A stretch of DNA of 64,000 nt. Origin: Panicum virgatum. Lineage: Eukaryota; Streptophyta; Magnoliopsida; Poales; Poaceae. Position numbers and translations under genes: made by a program. The stretch covers positions 39,955,607 through 40,019,606 of the forward strand of contig NC_053150.1 in assembly GCF_016808335.1 (NCBI RefSeq), written 5' to 3'. Shown here one piece after another: positions 47,567-58,823 of the stretch (its first letter is position 1; each line of letters starts with the position of its first letter). The notes under the pieces were generated by a model, which did no database searches, was not told the DNA's origin, and saw only the letters and a list, made by a program, of their open reading frames with translations.

Positions 47567-48080
47567 CTAATCGGTGGGAACCGGTCCGGTTTGACCGGTT
47601 ACCGGTCAAACCGGTCCGGTCCGGTTCCGGTTCCGGCCGGTACCCAACCGGTCAAAATTCAAATTTTAAATTTGAATTCAAAAAATGAAAAATTCCCAAA
47701 AAAATTCCTCAAAATACTTCAAGGTGTGATGAATCTAATAGTGTCAAATTTTCTCAAAAATTCATTCATTTAGTATAGTTTGTGAGAATTTAAAGTTAAA
47801 TCAAAAAAGAAAAAGAAAAAAAATGGGCCGGCCCATGAAGGCCCACCGGTCAAACCGGCCGGTAAACCGGTAAAATCGACCGGTAAACCGGTTGCACGGG
47901 AGCGTTTGAATTTCAAACCGGTAAAACCGGCCGGTAAACCGGTCAAACCGGCCGGTAAACCGGTCGGAACCGGTTGCACGGGAAAATTTGAATTTATTTG
48001 AATTTGGATTTGAATTCAACCTGTTTTTACCGGTTACCGGCCTAACCGGTCCGGTAAACCGGTACCGGAGGGCGGCGGTA
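47567..48080. repeat. CCGGT-rich inverted/direct repeat element
   Basis: Dense AACCGGT/ACCGGT words (many in GGTAAACCGGTCAAACCGG phase) flank an AT-rich core with AATTTGAATT palindromes. A repeated module (ACCGGTTGCACGGGA.CGTTTGAATTT / …GCACGGGAAAATTTGAATTT) occurs about 100 bp apart. It resembles terminal arrays of Ac/Ds-like hAT derivatives, but I could not fix terminal inverted repeats or a certain 8-bp duplication. It lies about 0.5 kb upstream of the malate dehydrogenase leader. Confidence 0.5.
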
Positions 48081-48547
48081 ACCGATTTCCGGTTGGGAAA
48101 TAAAACGCTGGCGACGGCGGGCGCACCGCGCGGCCTGGGAAATACTCGACGGGACGTCGACGGGGAGACGCGTCCCTCTCGCGGTCGCCTCCCGCCGGCC
48201 CGGCCGCACCAACCAACCAACCAAAAAAAATGTGCCGAAAAAGCAACGGCGTCCTGCGTGCGTGCGTGCGTTCCACCGGTGCACGGCGCCGCCACGGTTC
48301 CGTTCCGCCCTGGCTGGCTCCACCTACCCCCTCCCTCTCCCAGGTCCAAACACCCGGCGCACCAGGGCCCCCCCGGTCCGGGTCCTCTCGCGCGCGCGGC
48401 CCACCCCTCCGGCGCCGTGCGCCGGGTCCACGCGCGCCCCCGGCAGGGGGTTTCCGGTAGGCTTCTCTCCTCCGCTGGCGCTGGGCGGATCCCCCGCCGT
48501 TGTTTCCTAGGCCGCAGCGTCGCCATCGCCGTCTCCGTCGAGCCGCG

Positions 48548-48556
48548 AATAAAAAG
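48548..48556 (+). promoter_or_regulatory. TATA-like box of the malate dehydrogenase gene
   Basis: AATAAAAAG in GC-rich promoter DNA (GCGAATAAAAAGCGCC), about 220 bp before the leader splice donor. Start site not visible; tentative. Confidence 0.35.
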
Positions 48557-48768
48557 CGCCGCCGCGGGGGCGCCCCTCCTGCGACCCAGGAGCCCACAGA
48601 CCAGAGCGCTTTTTCCTCTCTCTCCTTTGCCGCCGCCGCAGCCTCTGGCCATCGCAGCTGCTCACGAGGCTCCCGAGCGCCCCCACCCGCCCCAACGCGC
48701 GCGAGGCGAGCCAGGGAGAGGAGCCTTCAAAAGCATCACCCCCGGCCAGCCGAGGAGAGCGCGCCGAG

Positions 48769-49526
48769 GTAAGAGCAGCAGCAACCCGGCCATTCCCCGC
48801 CCCCCGTTCCTTCTCCCGTGAGGTTGGTGGATCCCGGCCGCGCCCGTCTCGCTGCGCCGCAGGTCGGATCTCCCGCCTCCCTTGATTTGGTCTGCTTGCT
48901 CGTTCCCTCGTCCTGGGCCGCGCGTAGATCTAGGTGCTCCTGCTGTGTGCCTACGCGCAGCAGGGGCTTGTCGTACCGATCTGTTCGAGTGGGCCGGATC
49001 GGATGGGTGCCGCCACGACATGCTCCGAGGAGAACCTGGTAGCTTGTTCGTTCGTTAGGAGAATATATGGCTTAATAAAGGGCCACTTGATCTTGCGTTC
49101 TAGCTCGGATTTTTAGTGATAAGACGATGGATTTAGTCCGATTCCAATAGCGGCAGATCAGGCGTAGGATTCTGTTCGCGCTGAAATCCGGCCATAGATG
49201 CTTCCCTTGCATGATTCGTTCTGTTCGTCGATTCGCCTGTGAATGGACGTCAGACATCTCGTGAACATTTTCTGTGTGCCCATATAATGCTCCCCGAGGT
49301 CCAGATAGAGCTATACTATTGATGGTTGGGAGATTAAATTTCACTGTGCTGTGCCATCCGGTAGCAAAATGATACCATGTTCAATTCTTCACTGTGACCG
49401 ATTTTTTGCTGTTCTAGATCTATTAATGTAATCTGATTTTACAAGTTACTGCTCTGTCTATTATACATATGCTATATCAATTATCAGCTGTGTATAAATC
49501 TAACAGAACGTTGTTTCTGCTGTCAG
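48769..49526 (+). other. Intron in the 5' untranslated leader of the malate dehydrogenase gene
   Basis: The donor is GCCGAG|GTAAGA and the acceptor TTTCTGCTGTCAG, 2 nt before the ATG. The intron is 758 bp, T-rich towards the 3' end, and starts in GC-rich leader. Such long first introns often raise expression in grasses (general knowledge). Confidence 0.75.
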
Positions 49527-49528
49527 AC

Positions 49529-50725
49529 ATGGCATCAACTGTTACCTTCAGCTCAGTTAGTGCTCAGGCGGGGCTGATCCAAAAGCCAAGGAACAATGGT
49601 GTCACAAGCTACTCTGGTTTAAAGACATCATCATCAACTGTTAGCTTTGGATTGGAGTCGTCATTCCTGGGCAGGAATGCATCCCTCCGGGCATCTGTTG
49701 CTCCAAGGATTGTGCCGAAAGCAGTGTCTGGGTCTCAGATTTCTCCCCAGGCATCTTACAAAGTGGCCGTACTTGGTGCTGCCGGTGGAATCGGACAACC
49801 CCTAGGCCTTTTGATCAAGATGTCCCCTCTCGTGTCAGAGCTGCATCTGTATGATATTGCAAATGTCAAGGGTGTTGCCGCGGATCTCAGCCATTGCAAC
49901 ACACCTGCTCAGGTTCTGGACTTCACTGGCCCCTCGGAATTGGCAAACTGCTTGAAAGGTGTGGATGTTGTTGTCATCCCTGCCGGAGTACCAAGGAAGC
50001 CGGGCATGACTCGTGATGACCTCTTTAACATCAATGCAAGCATAGTCAAGTCACTTGTTGAGGCTGTTGCAGACAATTGCCCAGACGCGTTCATCCATAT
50101 CATCAGCAACCCAGTGAACTCCACAGTGCCAATTGCTGCTGAGGTTCTGAAGCAGAAGGGTGTCTACAACCCCAAGAAGCTTTTTGGCGTTACCACCCTG
50201 GATGTTATCAGGGCCAACACATTTGTGGCACAGAAGAAGAATCTCAAGCTCATTGATGTTGATGTCCCAGTTGTCGGTGGCCATGCTGGAATCACAATTC
50301 TTCCGTTATTGTCGAAGACCAGGCCATCTGTCACCTTCACGGACGAGGAAACTGAGGAGCTGACAAAGAGGATACAGAATGCTGGGACAGAGGTGGTGGA
50401 GGCCAAGGCTGGTGCAGGGTCTGCTACCCTGTCCATGGCCTACGCTGCTGCCAGATTTGTCGAGTCATCTCTCCGTGCATTGGCTGGTGATCCAGATGTC
50501 TATGAGTGCACATTCATCCAGTCTGAGGTTACTGATCTGCCATTCTTTGCATCAAGAGTTAAGCTCGGGAAGAATGGTGTTGAATCTGTTGTTTCTGCTG
50601 ACCTCGAGGGAGTGACTGAGTATGAGGCCAAGGCACTTGAGGCGCTGAAGGCTGAACTGAAGGGAAGCATTGAGAAGGGCATTGCGTTCGCGAACAAACA
50701 GCAGGAAGCTGTTGCGTCTGTTTGA
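49529..50725 (+). CDS. Plastidic NAD-dependent malate dehydrogenase
   Basis: This enzyme interconverts malate and oxaloacetate with NAD(H) in plastids, as part of malate valves and of plastid redox balance in the dark. The coding region is intronless, 398 aa. I chose ATG 49529 because it follows the leader splice acceptor; 20 upstream in-frame codons are intron. Residues 1 to about 75 are Ser/Ala/Thr-rich with few acidic residues, a plastid transit peptide. The NAD-binding loop is GAAGGIG (83-89), substrate arginines are R156 and R162 in [14 protein letters not shown], then NPVNST (194-199), D225 and R228 in TTLDVIR, and catalytic H252 in GGHAG. Length and the N-terminal extension fit the plastid NAD form (Arabidopsis At3g47520 type) rather than the mitochondrial or peroxisomal forms. 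All key residues are intact. Confidence 0.93.
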   Translation: MASTVTFSSVSAQAGLIQKPRNNGVTSYSGLKTSSSTVSFGLESSFLGRNASLRASVAPRIVPKAVSGSQISPQASYKVAVLGAAGGIGQPLGLLIKMSPLVSELHLYDIANVKGVAADLSHCNTPAQVLDFTGPSELANCLKGVDVVVIPAGVPRKPGMTRDDLFNINASIVKSLVEAVADNCPDAFIHIISNPVNSTVPIAAEVLKQKGVYNPKKLFGVTTLDVIRANTFVAQKKNLKLIDVDVPVVGGHAGITILPLLSKTRPSVTFTDEETEELTKRIQNAGTEVVEAKAGAGSATLSMAYAAARFVESSLRALAGDPDVYECTFIQSEVTDLPFFASRVKLGKNGVESVVSADLEGVTEYEAKALEALKAELKGSIEKGIAFANKQQEAVASV

Positions 50726-51060
50726 AGTGGGTGAAATAAAAATCCACAAGAAGAGAATAAAGGGACAATGATCCAGAATCCACAATGGCTTTTAGTTTTG
50801 CAGCCTAGAATTTTTTGTGTTGACAATAGGAAGATGCTCCAGAAGAGCTACAATTGTGGCTGTTGTTAGCTTCTACGGAGTAACGATTACGTATTTACGT
50901 AGGTGGGGGCTGGATGCCCCCCAAGTTATCTATTTCTGAACCAGTCCCTGTTTTAACACAACCCATAAATTTTGCTGCTTTTCTATTGTGGTTGTGTCTG
51001 TAGCTTGTTGTAGTTTGCAAACTACCAGGCCGCTAATAAAGTATTTTTACGAAAGCGATT
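50726..51060 (+). terminator. 3' untranslated region and poly(A) signals of the malate dehydrogenase gene
   Basis: AATAAA occurs at about 50,735 and 50,756, and CTAATAAAGT at about 51,030, the last being the likeliest end signal before an AT-rich drop. The exact cleavage site is not visible. Confidence 0.5.
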
Positions 51061-52560
51061 TGCATCAAAGACTTATTGTGGTTGTGCTTACTGTCCAGTT
51101 GCCTGTTGTTTAATAATGCAACTTTGTTTCCTTGCCTACTTATGCTATTACTTTTGACAATTACATGTGGAATTTGTTGGCAACATGGACGGCTGGAAAC
51201 TGGCATTATGTCTTGGTAGATTCGGAGCAGGCAACCAGGTAGTATTTTAGAATTTTGTCATGCTGTTACTTTTCTGTTTTCTGACAGATACATGAGAGTC
51301 TGCGTTGTTTTTCTGCTTGGGAGTCGGGCGTTTTCGTCTGTTCTTCCGTCGAACCATCTTGTTGCTTGGACGGGAAACCTAGAAATGGAATGCCTGCCCG
51401 TGCACGCCATGGTTTTGTCGACAGCCACGATTGCGTGCTTCTACTTTGTGAGCTTAGCTTGATTCAACGCCACTGATACTGAAAGATCAATGTTCCTTTC
51501 AGTTCTTATATATAAAAAAAGAAAAAATGTTCCATTCAGCTACTTAAAGTTGGTGCCGAGGTTAGGACAGGGAAACCACAGTTGATGCATTCTTATTTGT
51601 CTTAATCTACCAAGCATTGCCGTACATAAACATCTAGCTTATCACATGAAAATGATTTCCCTTTTTTAAGTTATCTATTGATTCCTCAATGTGAAAAAAT
51701 ATTCAGATCGATTAACCACCGCACAATATACATGAATTGGCTCACTTGCTTGGCAGCACTTGGGAACTTCTTTTATCGGCAAAACTGACCATGAATGGAG
51801 AATGGACACATTACATACATGGTCCTTCTGCAGAGAATGCAAGCAAATGAACGTTCTTACCAAAGAGCTAATAAAGTTTTTTTTTCTGAATTTTGATCTT
51901 CGACGAGTTTTTATACTGTTATTTCGCCTGCTGTTTAACAAAAAAAAATGCCCTGCTTCATTGGGTCCCAAAGTTATATTTTTTTCATGTGTGATTTGTC
52001 TGATCTAGCGACACGCGACAGAGACGGCTGGAACGTTTGCATGTGTTCCGGACTCCCGGTAGATTCCAGCCGCCGGAAGCTTACATTTGCAGCAGAAACA
52101 CCAGAACTGGAACAGAGTAGAAAGGTACTGAAGTTTTTTTTTTTGCCCTCATTTGGATTCATTCAAGCGTTTCCGTCGGTCATCATTGAAAAAAGGGAAA
52201 AAAAAACACCTGGAAATGGAAACTCCCTGACCGTGCACGCCAATGTTCCGTGTTCACGGCCACAATTGCATGGCGTGTCGTGTCGACAACGAGAGACATC
52301 TGTGAACACACGCACATCTGACGGGTGTCAACGACCACATCACCTGTGAAGCTGCCGGTTTAGCCAAGGCACGAGCGACATCTTGTACTTGTAAAGAGAT
52401 AGCAGTTGTTTGCAGCTGCTGAAAAGAAGGTAAGAAGACGTGTACCAAGAAAAAAAAATGCTTTTCCTGAACTTATCAATTGATCTCTGAATGCGATAAG
52501 CCATCAGTTCAAATCAAATACATGAATTATATTGGCACATGAGCACTTGTTTTATTCAAT
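51061..52560. repeat. Intergenic, with a decayed direct duplication of RNase T2 downstream flank
   Basis: Two blocks recur in the same order and orientation. GAAATGGAA..…CCGTGCACGCCA…GCCACGATTG (about 51,382-51,434) matches about 52,211-52,270. AAGTTATCTATTGAT…ATGAATTGGC/ATGAATTATATTGGCAC…AAAACTGACCATGAAT (about 51,667-51,797) matches about 52,467-52,577, which abuts the RNase T2 stop codon. An old tandem duplication of the gene's 3' flank is likely; no second RNase coding sequence is seen. Confidence 0.6.
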
Positions 52561-52591
52561 CAAAACTAACCATGAATTGGGGAAAACTAGA

Positions 52592-53736
52592 CTAGAACGC
52601 CGGGAACTCGATCCTGCTGCCGCAGGGCCGGCCGCGGGGGAGGACGGGGCAGTCGACGAAGCTGTCGCCGGCGGCGCTCACGCAGAAGTAGAGCTGGTAG
52701 AGCTGGCTGTTGCCGGCCTCGTCGCGGTTGCACTCCACGTAGGGCTCGAACCCGGTGCCCTGCCGGATGGCGCCCTTGATCTGGTCCAGCGTGTAGTAGC
52801 CGCCGTCGGGGTTGACGCCGGCGGCGGTGAGCGCGGCGAGGACGCCGAGCTGGTCGCGGAGGCGGAGCGCCGCCTGGAAGTAGCCGTGCTCGTCGAAGAC
52901 GTCGGCGGCGCAGGTGCCGTGCTTCTCCCACTCGTGGCCCCAGAAGCGGAGCCCGTCGTTGGTCGGGCACGCCAGCGTCGGCCACTTGGCGCGCAGGCTG
53001 CTCAGCAGGTCGCTCACCTGCAGTGCATGCACAAGCGTCAGTCACACACCGTGTCAGCAGCTAGCGTGGCAACATCTCCGTGGATGACCGTGCCAACTGC
53101 AACGAATATTCGAACTGTGCTTTATTTTGAAAAGGATAATAATTCAATGGGACGACAGGGAGTGACGCCGAAGTAACAACTCCCTGTCCTTCCTCTCGCA
53201 TCGTCGCCAAGTTGTGGTTTGAGATTCAAAAGAAAACTTTTTAAATCCACACCAAAAAGATGAATTTGAGATGTATAGGATCATTAGTTTTCCAAAAAGA
53301 TGTAGTAGCAGCAAAGCGCCAAGAACACAAGCCATAACGTGAAGCCGCCACAGGTGCGTGGCACGGGAAATCCAAGAACACGCCGGGATCAAACGCATGC
53401 AGAGAGCAGAAACGGCATGGCGACCGGGAAGAACAGCTCGGAGGGGGAGAGGAGGAGCTGAGGAAGGGCGCGGCGGCGTGGCACCTTGGACGGGTTGAAG
53501 GCGGCGTCGGGGTTGCAGTTCTGCGGGTAGGAGCCGTCGTCGCGGTTGGGCCAGAGGCCGTGGATGCCGAAGTCCGCCGCCGGCTTGCCGGACGAGGGGT
53601 AGCAGCAGCTCTGCTTGGTGTCGCAGTAGGACCCGGGCCACTGCAGCACGAGGTAGAAGAAGTCGTAGTCCTGCGCCGCCGCGCGCCCGGCGACGGCCAG
53701 GGCCAGCAGGATCGCCAGGGGCAGGCGCGCCGCCAT
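52592..53736 (-). CDS. Secreted S-like ribonuclease, RNase T2 family (two exons)
   Basis: It cleaves single-stranded RNA in the apoplast or vacuole; plant S-like RNases act in phosphate recycling, senescence and wounding. Exon 1 is 53736-53485 and exon 2 is 53017-52592, giving 225 aa. The 467-bp intron has a GT donor (TCCAAG|GTGCCA) and CAG acceptor (CACTGCAG|GTGAGC), and the frames join exactly as in other family members. Residues 1-21 are a signal peptide (hydrophobic, ending AAAQD). CAS I is FGIHGLWP (His59); CAS II is HEWEKHGTC (His112, Glu113, His117). Many cysteines fit the disulfide pattern (CC at 44-45, C101, C120). The C-terminus lacks an ER-retention or long vacuolar tail. Active-site residues are intact, so a working enzyme is expected. 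It is not an S-locus RNase (grass; S-like class). Confidence 0.93.
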
Positions 53737-54355
53737 GGCCGGGTCGAGCTCGGTCGGTCCCCGCGGCTAGGGATGGATTCTCGGAGACGGAAAAAGCTTG
53801 CTTCGCAGGGATGGAAACGGAGACGACGATGGATGGATGGATGGATGGATGGATGAAGGTTGCGAGGACACGGGGGTGCGGATTTATAGGAATCCTTTGG
53901 GGAGGAGGATCAGGAGGGAAGGAAAGGTGTGGAGTCCACAGCAATGGTGTGCACGCGTACATGCCAATGGCGATGGCTATGGAAGTCTAGCACAATAGCA
54001 TATTCGAATATGAGAACGAAAAAGAAAAAAAAGAGGAAATATGATCTTGCAATTCAAGGAGGGATTTATTGCTTGCTTGCTGCAGATGATAGGTGTGGAA
54101 GGCAAGTAGAGTCGCTGGGGCCGGCCAGTTGGAGAGTGACAGGTCAGAGGAGGTTGATCGAGCCCGAAACGCCCAGAGATGCACGGGTGGGTGGTCGGCA
54201 CGGCTGAGTCTGAATCTCTGAACAAACTTGCAGCGTACTTATGTATTTTGAAGGTTTTACTCCGTTTATTCGAAGTCCATTTCTACAGATCATTGTATCG
54301 AAACTAATGAACGGATAGAAAATGCAATGGTTTTTTTTCTGTTATTGATATTTAG
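53737..54355 (-). promoter_or_regulatory. Upstream region of the RNase T2 gene
   Basis: It holds a (GATG)n/(CATC)n microsatellite at about 53,828-53,857 in the leader or proximal promoter. TATAAATC on the minus strand (GGATTTATAGG on plus, about 53,880) is a likely TATA box, about 145 bp before the ATG. The rest is AT-rich and featureless. Confidence 0.45.
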
Positions 54356-54650
54356 GATGCGTTTGACAGAGCTCCCAGAGTTGATTCTCTGCCGAATATA
54401 TCAGGAGCTCTGCCAAACAGTTTTTTAGAGAGAAGTGATACTCTGCTGATTCTGTGAAGTGAACTAAGAGGTTGGGAGTTGAAAAAAGTATCTTCTTCTG
54501 ATTCTTTTGCATTGAAAGTGATTCTCTATCCTGATTTTAGAGTTTATGCTAGAGAATCAAAAAGAATCATTTTCAACCACAAAGTTAGTTCTCTCAAAGA
54601 ATCAGCTCCCATAGAGATGGAACTCTACCAAACAGAGAGTGTTGGTAGAG
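54356..54650. mobile_element. MITE-like element with ~20-bp inverted ends
   Basis: The left end GGATGCGTTTGACAGAGCTCC and right end GGAACTCTACCAAACAGA are imperfect inverted repeats (TGTTTGG.AGAG.TCC). The interior is rich in GATTCTC/GAGAATC palindromes. No coding capacity. Grass MITEs with G[C/T]GTTTGG ends are common; superfamily (hAT or PIF) and target duplication were not settled. Confidence 0.5.
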
Positions 54651-57035
54651 AGTGCAAAATTATTACTGTACTTGGTAGAGAGTGTTGTCGAGCACCTCGT
54701 TTGGTTTTGCTCGGAGCCAAACAAGGGTATCCAGTTAAACCGGAGTTCCTTGAACATTTTTTTTAGAAAAAAGATGGAAAACTTGTGGGTTTTTTTTTTT
54801 GCCGTGGTGCAGGCATGTACATACCCGCCGTGTGATCGATTCATGGAGATAGGGTGCGTCCATACGTATTGCCGGCAACGGCGTACGGTGAGGCCTCGCT
54901 GTCACGGTGGGAAAACGGGAGGGAGCGGGGCGCGGCGGCCTCGCGTCCATGGTCCCTCCCATGTACGTGGCGGCCGGAGCACGGAGGCCGTCTCACTCGC
55001 TCGCCCGTCGACGGCTGAGACGTGCCAAGGAGCGCAAGCCATGCCGCCGTCGCCGGAGAGGAACGTGGTCAGGATTAGGTCCATGTCCGCAAACACTTGT
55101 CACCCAACGGAAAAGATGTTGCGTCGTCTCGCTGATCTCTCATCCGAGACGCCAAGTCTGAAATTGCTTGACACCACCAAATTTTTTTTCAAAGTTTGGT
55201 TGAAGAAACGTTCAACGTTGGACGTGACATTCTTGCTTCGTGCAATCGTGCTCCTTCTTTGTCCCTGCTTCAAGTCTGCCTCACAAGATGAACGACGGCC
55301 ACTAAAAAAAAGGAATTCATTAAAAGCCTGATAACCTCTCTGATGAAAAGGTAAGGTCTGATAATACACGGGAGATGCGACGCAGCTTGCGTGCAGAAAG
55401 GCACCACTATTTGCTTGGCTACCAAAGCATCTCCCTAGCTAAGGGCACCTAACAGAGACTCTTATCAGAGATTTTGGTCAAAAGAGCATGTGCATTTCGT
55501 CAGCTAACTCTGATCAACAGCAGATGGATACATGCCTGAATCGAGGATCCATGATTGATGGCGAACCTTCTTCGCGAGGATATTCCACTGTGCTCCGGAT
55601 ATGCCTGTCAGGGAGGAGAGGAAACAACAGATACGCGACACAGGGTCACATCAGCGCAAGTAAACTAAGCAGCCTTCAAATCATTGGGCATACGCTGAGG
55701 TCGCTGTGTGTTTCCCTGTTCAGACCTTGGAGCCAATGGTGTTCAGACGTCCAAGGAGAAGGAGAACTAAACAGCCATTGGCTTCGCGGAGCAGCAGGGG
55801 TCACCGGACTTGATCCATGTTCCCTAGTAGTATGAACCCATCATTCCTAATTAATATGAAGTTAAGAAGATATACGGAAAATAAAATATGATAACCGAAT
55901 TGACCTCCTGCAGTTTGATTCCGAAGCCTTCAGCCACCGGCCATTTGGCATCACATCAACAATCATCAACTTTCAAAGATGTGGATGTTGGTGCTGGGGG
56001 TTAGCTGCAGTCCAGAAAAGAACTCATCATTAGCTGGTAATTAAATGACATCGCATTCGACGAAAGATAGGAAAAAGAGCAAAGGTTGGATCATGAGGAA
56101 GAATGCCATGCTATGCCAATTCAGACTCAGTTCCAGGAAAAAAAAAGGTGCAAGCAATGATTCAGGACATGCAAGCACCGTGTGCTCCCTGTGTGAATTC
56201 ATAGTATAAAGATCAAATCATCTCCAGGATCTGCTGATAGAGTAAACCTGGTTCTATTTCATTGCAAGCAAACATTTTCTATGTTGGAACTTCAAATCCC
56301 AAGAAATTGCAGTACCAATACTTTCAAGATGCTGCAAGAGTAGCAGGCAGATTTGATTTGCGAAAACTAGTGACAACAAAAGAAACAAGAGAAAAAATGC
56401 ACATAAAATATATCTTTGCAGGAAAAAATATATCCATCTATTCAGGAAGAAAAAATGGTACAGGGGATGCATGTTCCCCCTTAAATTATATTCATTTCTG
56501 ACAAGTCTCTACATGCCAGATGCAGTGCAGAATGGACACTTGGTGTTGACAGAATTTGTGACAGACCAATATACAAGGGAAAAGAGCAAACCTTTTTTTC
56601 GATAAAGGATAACCCTGCTTTTATAGAAAGCATAAAAGAGTAAACTTTTCATGTTATTAGCCGAGTTTGTGGTTTTATTACCAGTATAAAGGACCCTTCT
56701 AATTAGTCAATATCTTTGTGTTTGTCCTCTTAAATATTGCAGTTCTTGGCAAGATCTGAATACTGACATAGTGATATGCTGCATCTGCAGTCCTATTGTG
56801 AACGCCTGGTATGTTGATATATTTTCTTGGGCCTTATTCTTAGGTGTTGATAGTAGCACTTTAACTACTGATGACAGCAGACAGGCCATAACCCACTTGT
56901 CACTTGTGTTATCATCGTATTAGAGCCCATTAAGTGCTTATGACCTCATGGTTGCCAATTGCAGCATTCAGTGTTGCACTGGTATCGGATACAAGCACTG
57001 CAAATGCAACATACAAGCAAGAATGGACTACCATT
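54651..57035. other. Intergenic, no convincing gene
   Basis: Mixed-composition DNA with a GC-richer patch at about 54,840-55,080. All open frames are short and compositionally unremarkable, and I recognise no repeat family, RNA gene or exon. Confidence 0.4.
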
Positions 57036-58823
57036 CTACCAATAATCATTGCATGAACACTTTCCTCCCTCGAAATGATGGAATCGTGTTCTGTCCCTGA
57101 CAATAACTAATCGTTTATAAATACCAGAAAACACCTTTGTGAAATTGTGGCAATCTACACAGACACGAAGATTCTTCGCAAGCCGTATTGGCCTGTGCTG
57201 CGGCATCACAAGGAGAGCAAAAGCAATTGCCAGCTTTTCACTGTGATATGTGAGGGCACTTTCCTTCCCTTCTGAATCCAAATCATGCAGCTCCGATGAC
57301 ACATTTGGAACATAACCAGCAATCCTTAAATGCTTGTTTATCTCATTGAGCTTATCATAAATCTCCATCTTTCTTGGGTGTGCATCATCATCAGCAATAA
57401 ACTCATGAACCTCTCCGTTATACTCCACAGTTGTGCAGCCAGGTGTAGTTTGTATTCCTTTTTCCTGCATCAACTTCCTGACTTCTGCTACCTTGTTCCA
57501 ATCCCCAACTGCTGCATATGTGTTCAACAATAGAACATAGTCCCCAGCTTGCTGCGCTTTCAGTTCAATCAGATGACCGATCACACGCTCCCCAAGATAA
57601 ACATGGCCATGGATTCGACAGGCACCAAGAAGAGTTCGCCAAATTGTGGCATCTGGTGCAACCCTCATCTCCTTCGTCACAAGCTCATAAGCCTCATCAA
57701 GCAAGCCAGCACGGCCCATCAGGTCAACAATGCACCCGTAGTGGCGAACATTTGGCTTCAATCGGTACTCACAGCGCATCATATCAAAAAACCTGAAACC
57801 TTCATCAACCAGCCCACTGTGGCTACATGCAGAAAGCATGCTGGTAAAAGTCTGTTCATCAGGAGCAACATCTGACCTAATCATCTCCTCGAACGCTGAG
57901 ATAGCATCCTCCCCAAATCCGTTTGCTGCCAAACCCGAGATCATCGCGCTCCACGAGACCACACTCTTCTGAGGAGTCTCGCAGAACACCCGGTACGCCT
58001 TCTCCACACACCCGCACCTCGAGTACATCGCGATCAAGGAGTTGCGCACCTTCAGCTCTCCCCCGTAACCACGCTCCTGTGCATACACCCACACCCGCTC
58101 CCCAAAGTCGAGCGCGCCCAGGGCCGTGCACGCCTGGAGGAGTAGGATGCAGGTGACGTCATCCGGCTCCGCCTCGCTCTCCCTCCCCCTCATCTCCTCA
58201 AACAGCTTCAGAGCGTCCTTCGTCCGCCGGTTCCTTGCGCAGCTGGCGATCAGAACATTCCACGCGACCGCGTCCCGCACCGGCATTTCTTCGAACAGCT
58301 TGCGCGCGCCGTCCCCGTCGCCGCCGTTCGCGTAGCACCTCATGAGCGAGGTGGCCAGGAGGGCGTCGCGGAGGTGGCCCTCGGCGACGGCGTTGGCGTG
58401 GAGCTGGCGCGCGTGGGCCGGGCCGCAGCGGGGCGCGAGGAGGATGGCGAGCGTGAAGGCGTTCCCGCGGCGGCCGAGCGCGCGCATGCGGCGGAGGAAG
58501 CGGAGCGCGTCGGCGGGGTCGGAGAGGGCGCGGAGGATGGAGTTGCACTGGAAGGTGGAGGGGAGGGAGGCCGGGGAGGCGAGGTGGTGGTCGAGGACCG
58601 CGAGCGCGCGGCGGGACGTGAGGGAGGCGGCCGCGAGGGAGAGGAAGGCGGGGACGCTGGGGGAGAGCGCGAGGAGGCCCGTGCGGAGGAGGTGCGCGTG
58701 CAGCTGGAGGAAGCGCCGCGCGGGGAGGGCCGAGGCGGAGGCGAGGAGCGCGGCGGCGAAAGGGGAGGACGCCGGGGCGGGGCGGGGACGGGGTGCGCGC
58801 GCGAGACGCGATGCCGATGCCAT
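57036..58823 (-). CDS. DYW-type pentatricopeptide repeat (PPR) protein, 595 aa
   Basis: PLS-class PPR proteins bind organelle RNA base by base; the C-terminal DYW domain is a cytidine deaminase that edits C to U in chloroplasts or mitochondria. Single exon. The N-terminus (about 1-35) is Ala/Arg/Ser/Pro-rich without acidic residues, an organelle targeting peptide. Repeats are visible from about residue 110 to 410 (e.g. VAWNVLIASCARN, VVSWSAMISGLAANG, LKPNVRHYGCIVDLMGRAG, ATIWRTLLGACR). The E/E+ region includes PGCTTVEYNGEVHEF. The DYW domain shows HSEKLA (His-x-Glu), CVDCHNF, HHFEGGKCSCNDYW, so zinc and catalytic residues are complete. The 5' part is very GC-rich, as in many grass single-exon genes. 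The RNA target cannot be deduced by eye. It lies about 6 kb from the malate dehydrogenase gene. Confidence 0.94.
   Translation of the reverse strand: MASASRLARAPRPRPAPASSPFAAALLASASALPARRFLQLHAHLLRTGLLALSPSVPAFLSLAAASLTSRRALAVLDHHLASPASLPSTFQCNSILRALSDPADALRFLRRMRALGRRGNAFTLAILLAPRCGPAHARQLHANAVAEGHLRDALLATSLMRCYANGGDGDGARKLFEEMPVRDAVAWNVLIASCARNRRTKDALKLFEEMRGRESEAEPDDVTCILLLQACTALGALDFGERVWVYAQERGYGGELKVRNSLIAMYSRCGCVEKAYRVFCETPQKSVVSWSAMISGLAANGFGEDAISAFEEMIRSDVAPDEQTFTSMLSACSHSGLVDEGFRFFDMMRCEYRLKPNVRHYGCIVDLMGRAGLLDEAYELVTKEMRVAPDATIWRTLLGACRIHGHVYLGERVIGHLIELKAQQAGDYVLLLNTYAAVGDWNKVAEVRKLMQEKGIQTTPGCTTVEYNGEVHEFIADDDAHPRKMEIYDKLNEINKHLRIAGYVPNVSSELHDLDSEGKESALTYHSEKLAIAFALLVMPQHRPIRLAKNLRVCVDCHNFTKVFSGIYKRLVIVRDRTRFHHFEGGKCSCNDYW

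Noticed and set aside
47548..48117. GGCGACGG on both sides of the CCGGT-rich element as an 8-bp target duplication
   Set aside because: The sequences next to these 8-mers are not inverted repeats, and the word is likely by chance in GC-rich DNA.
49469..49528. N-terminal extension of 20 codons on malate dehydrogenase
   Set aside because: Lies in the 3' end of the leader intron (acceptor at 49,526); ATG 49529 gives the normal transit peptide start.
52587..53045. 152-codon Arg/Ala/Pro frame on the minus strand
   Set aside because: Frame-shifted shadow of RNase T2 exon 2.
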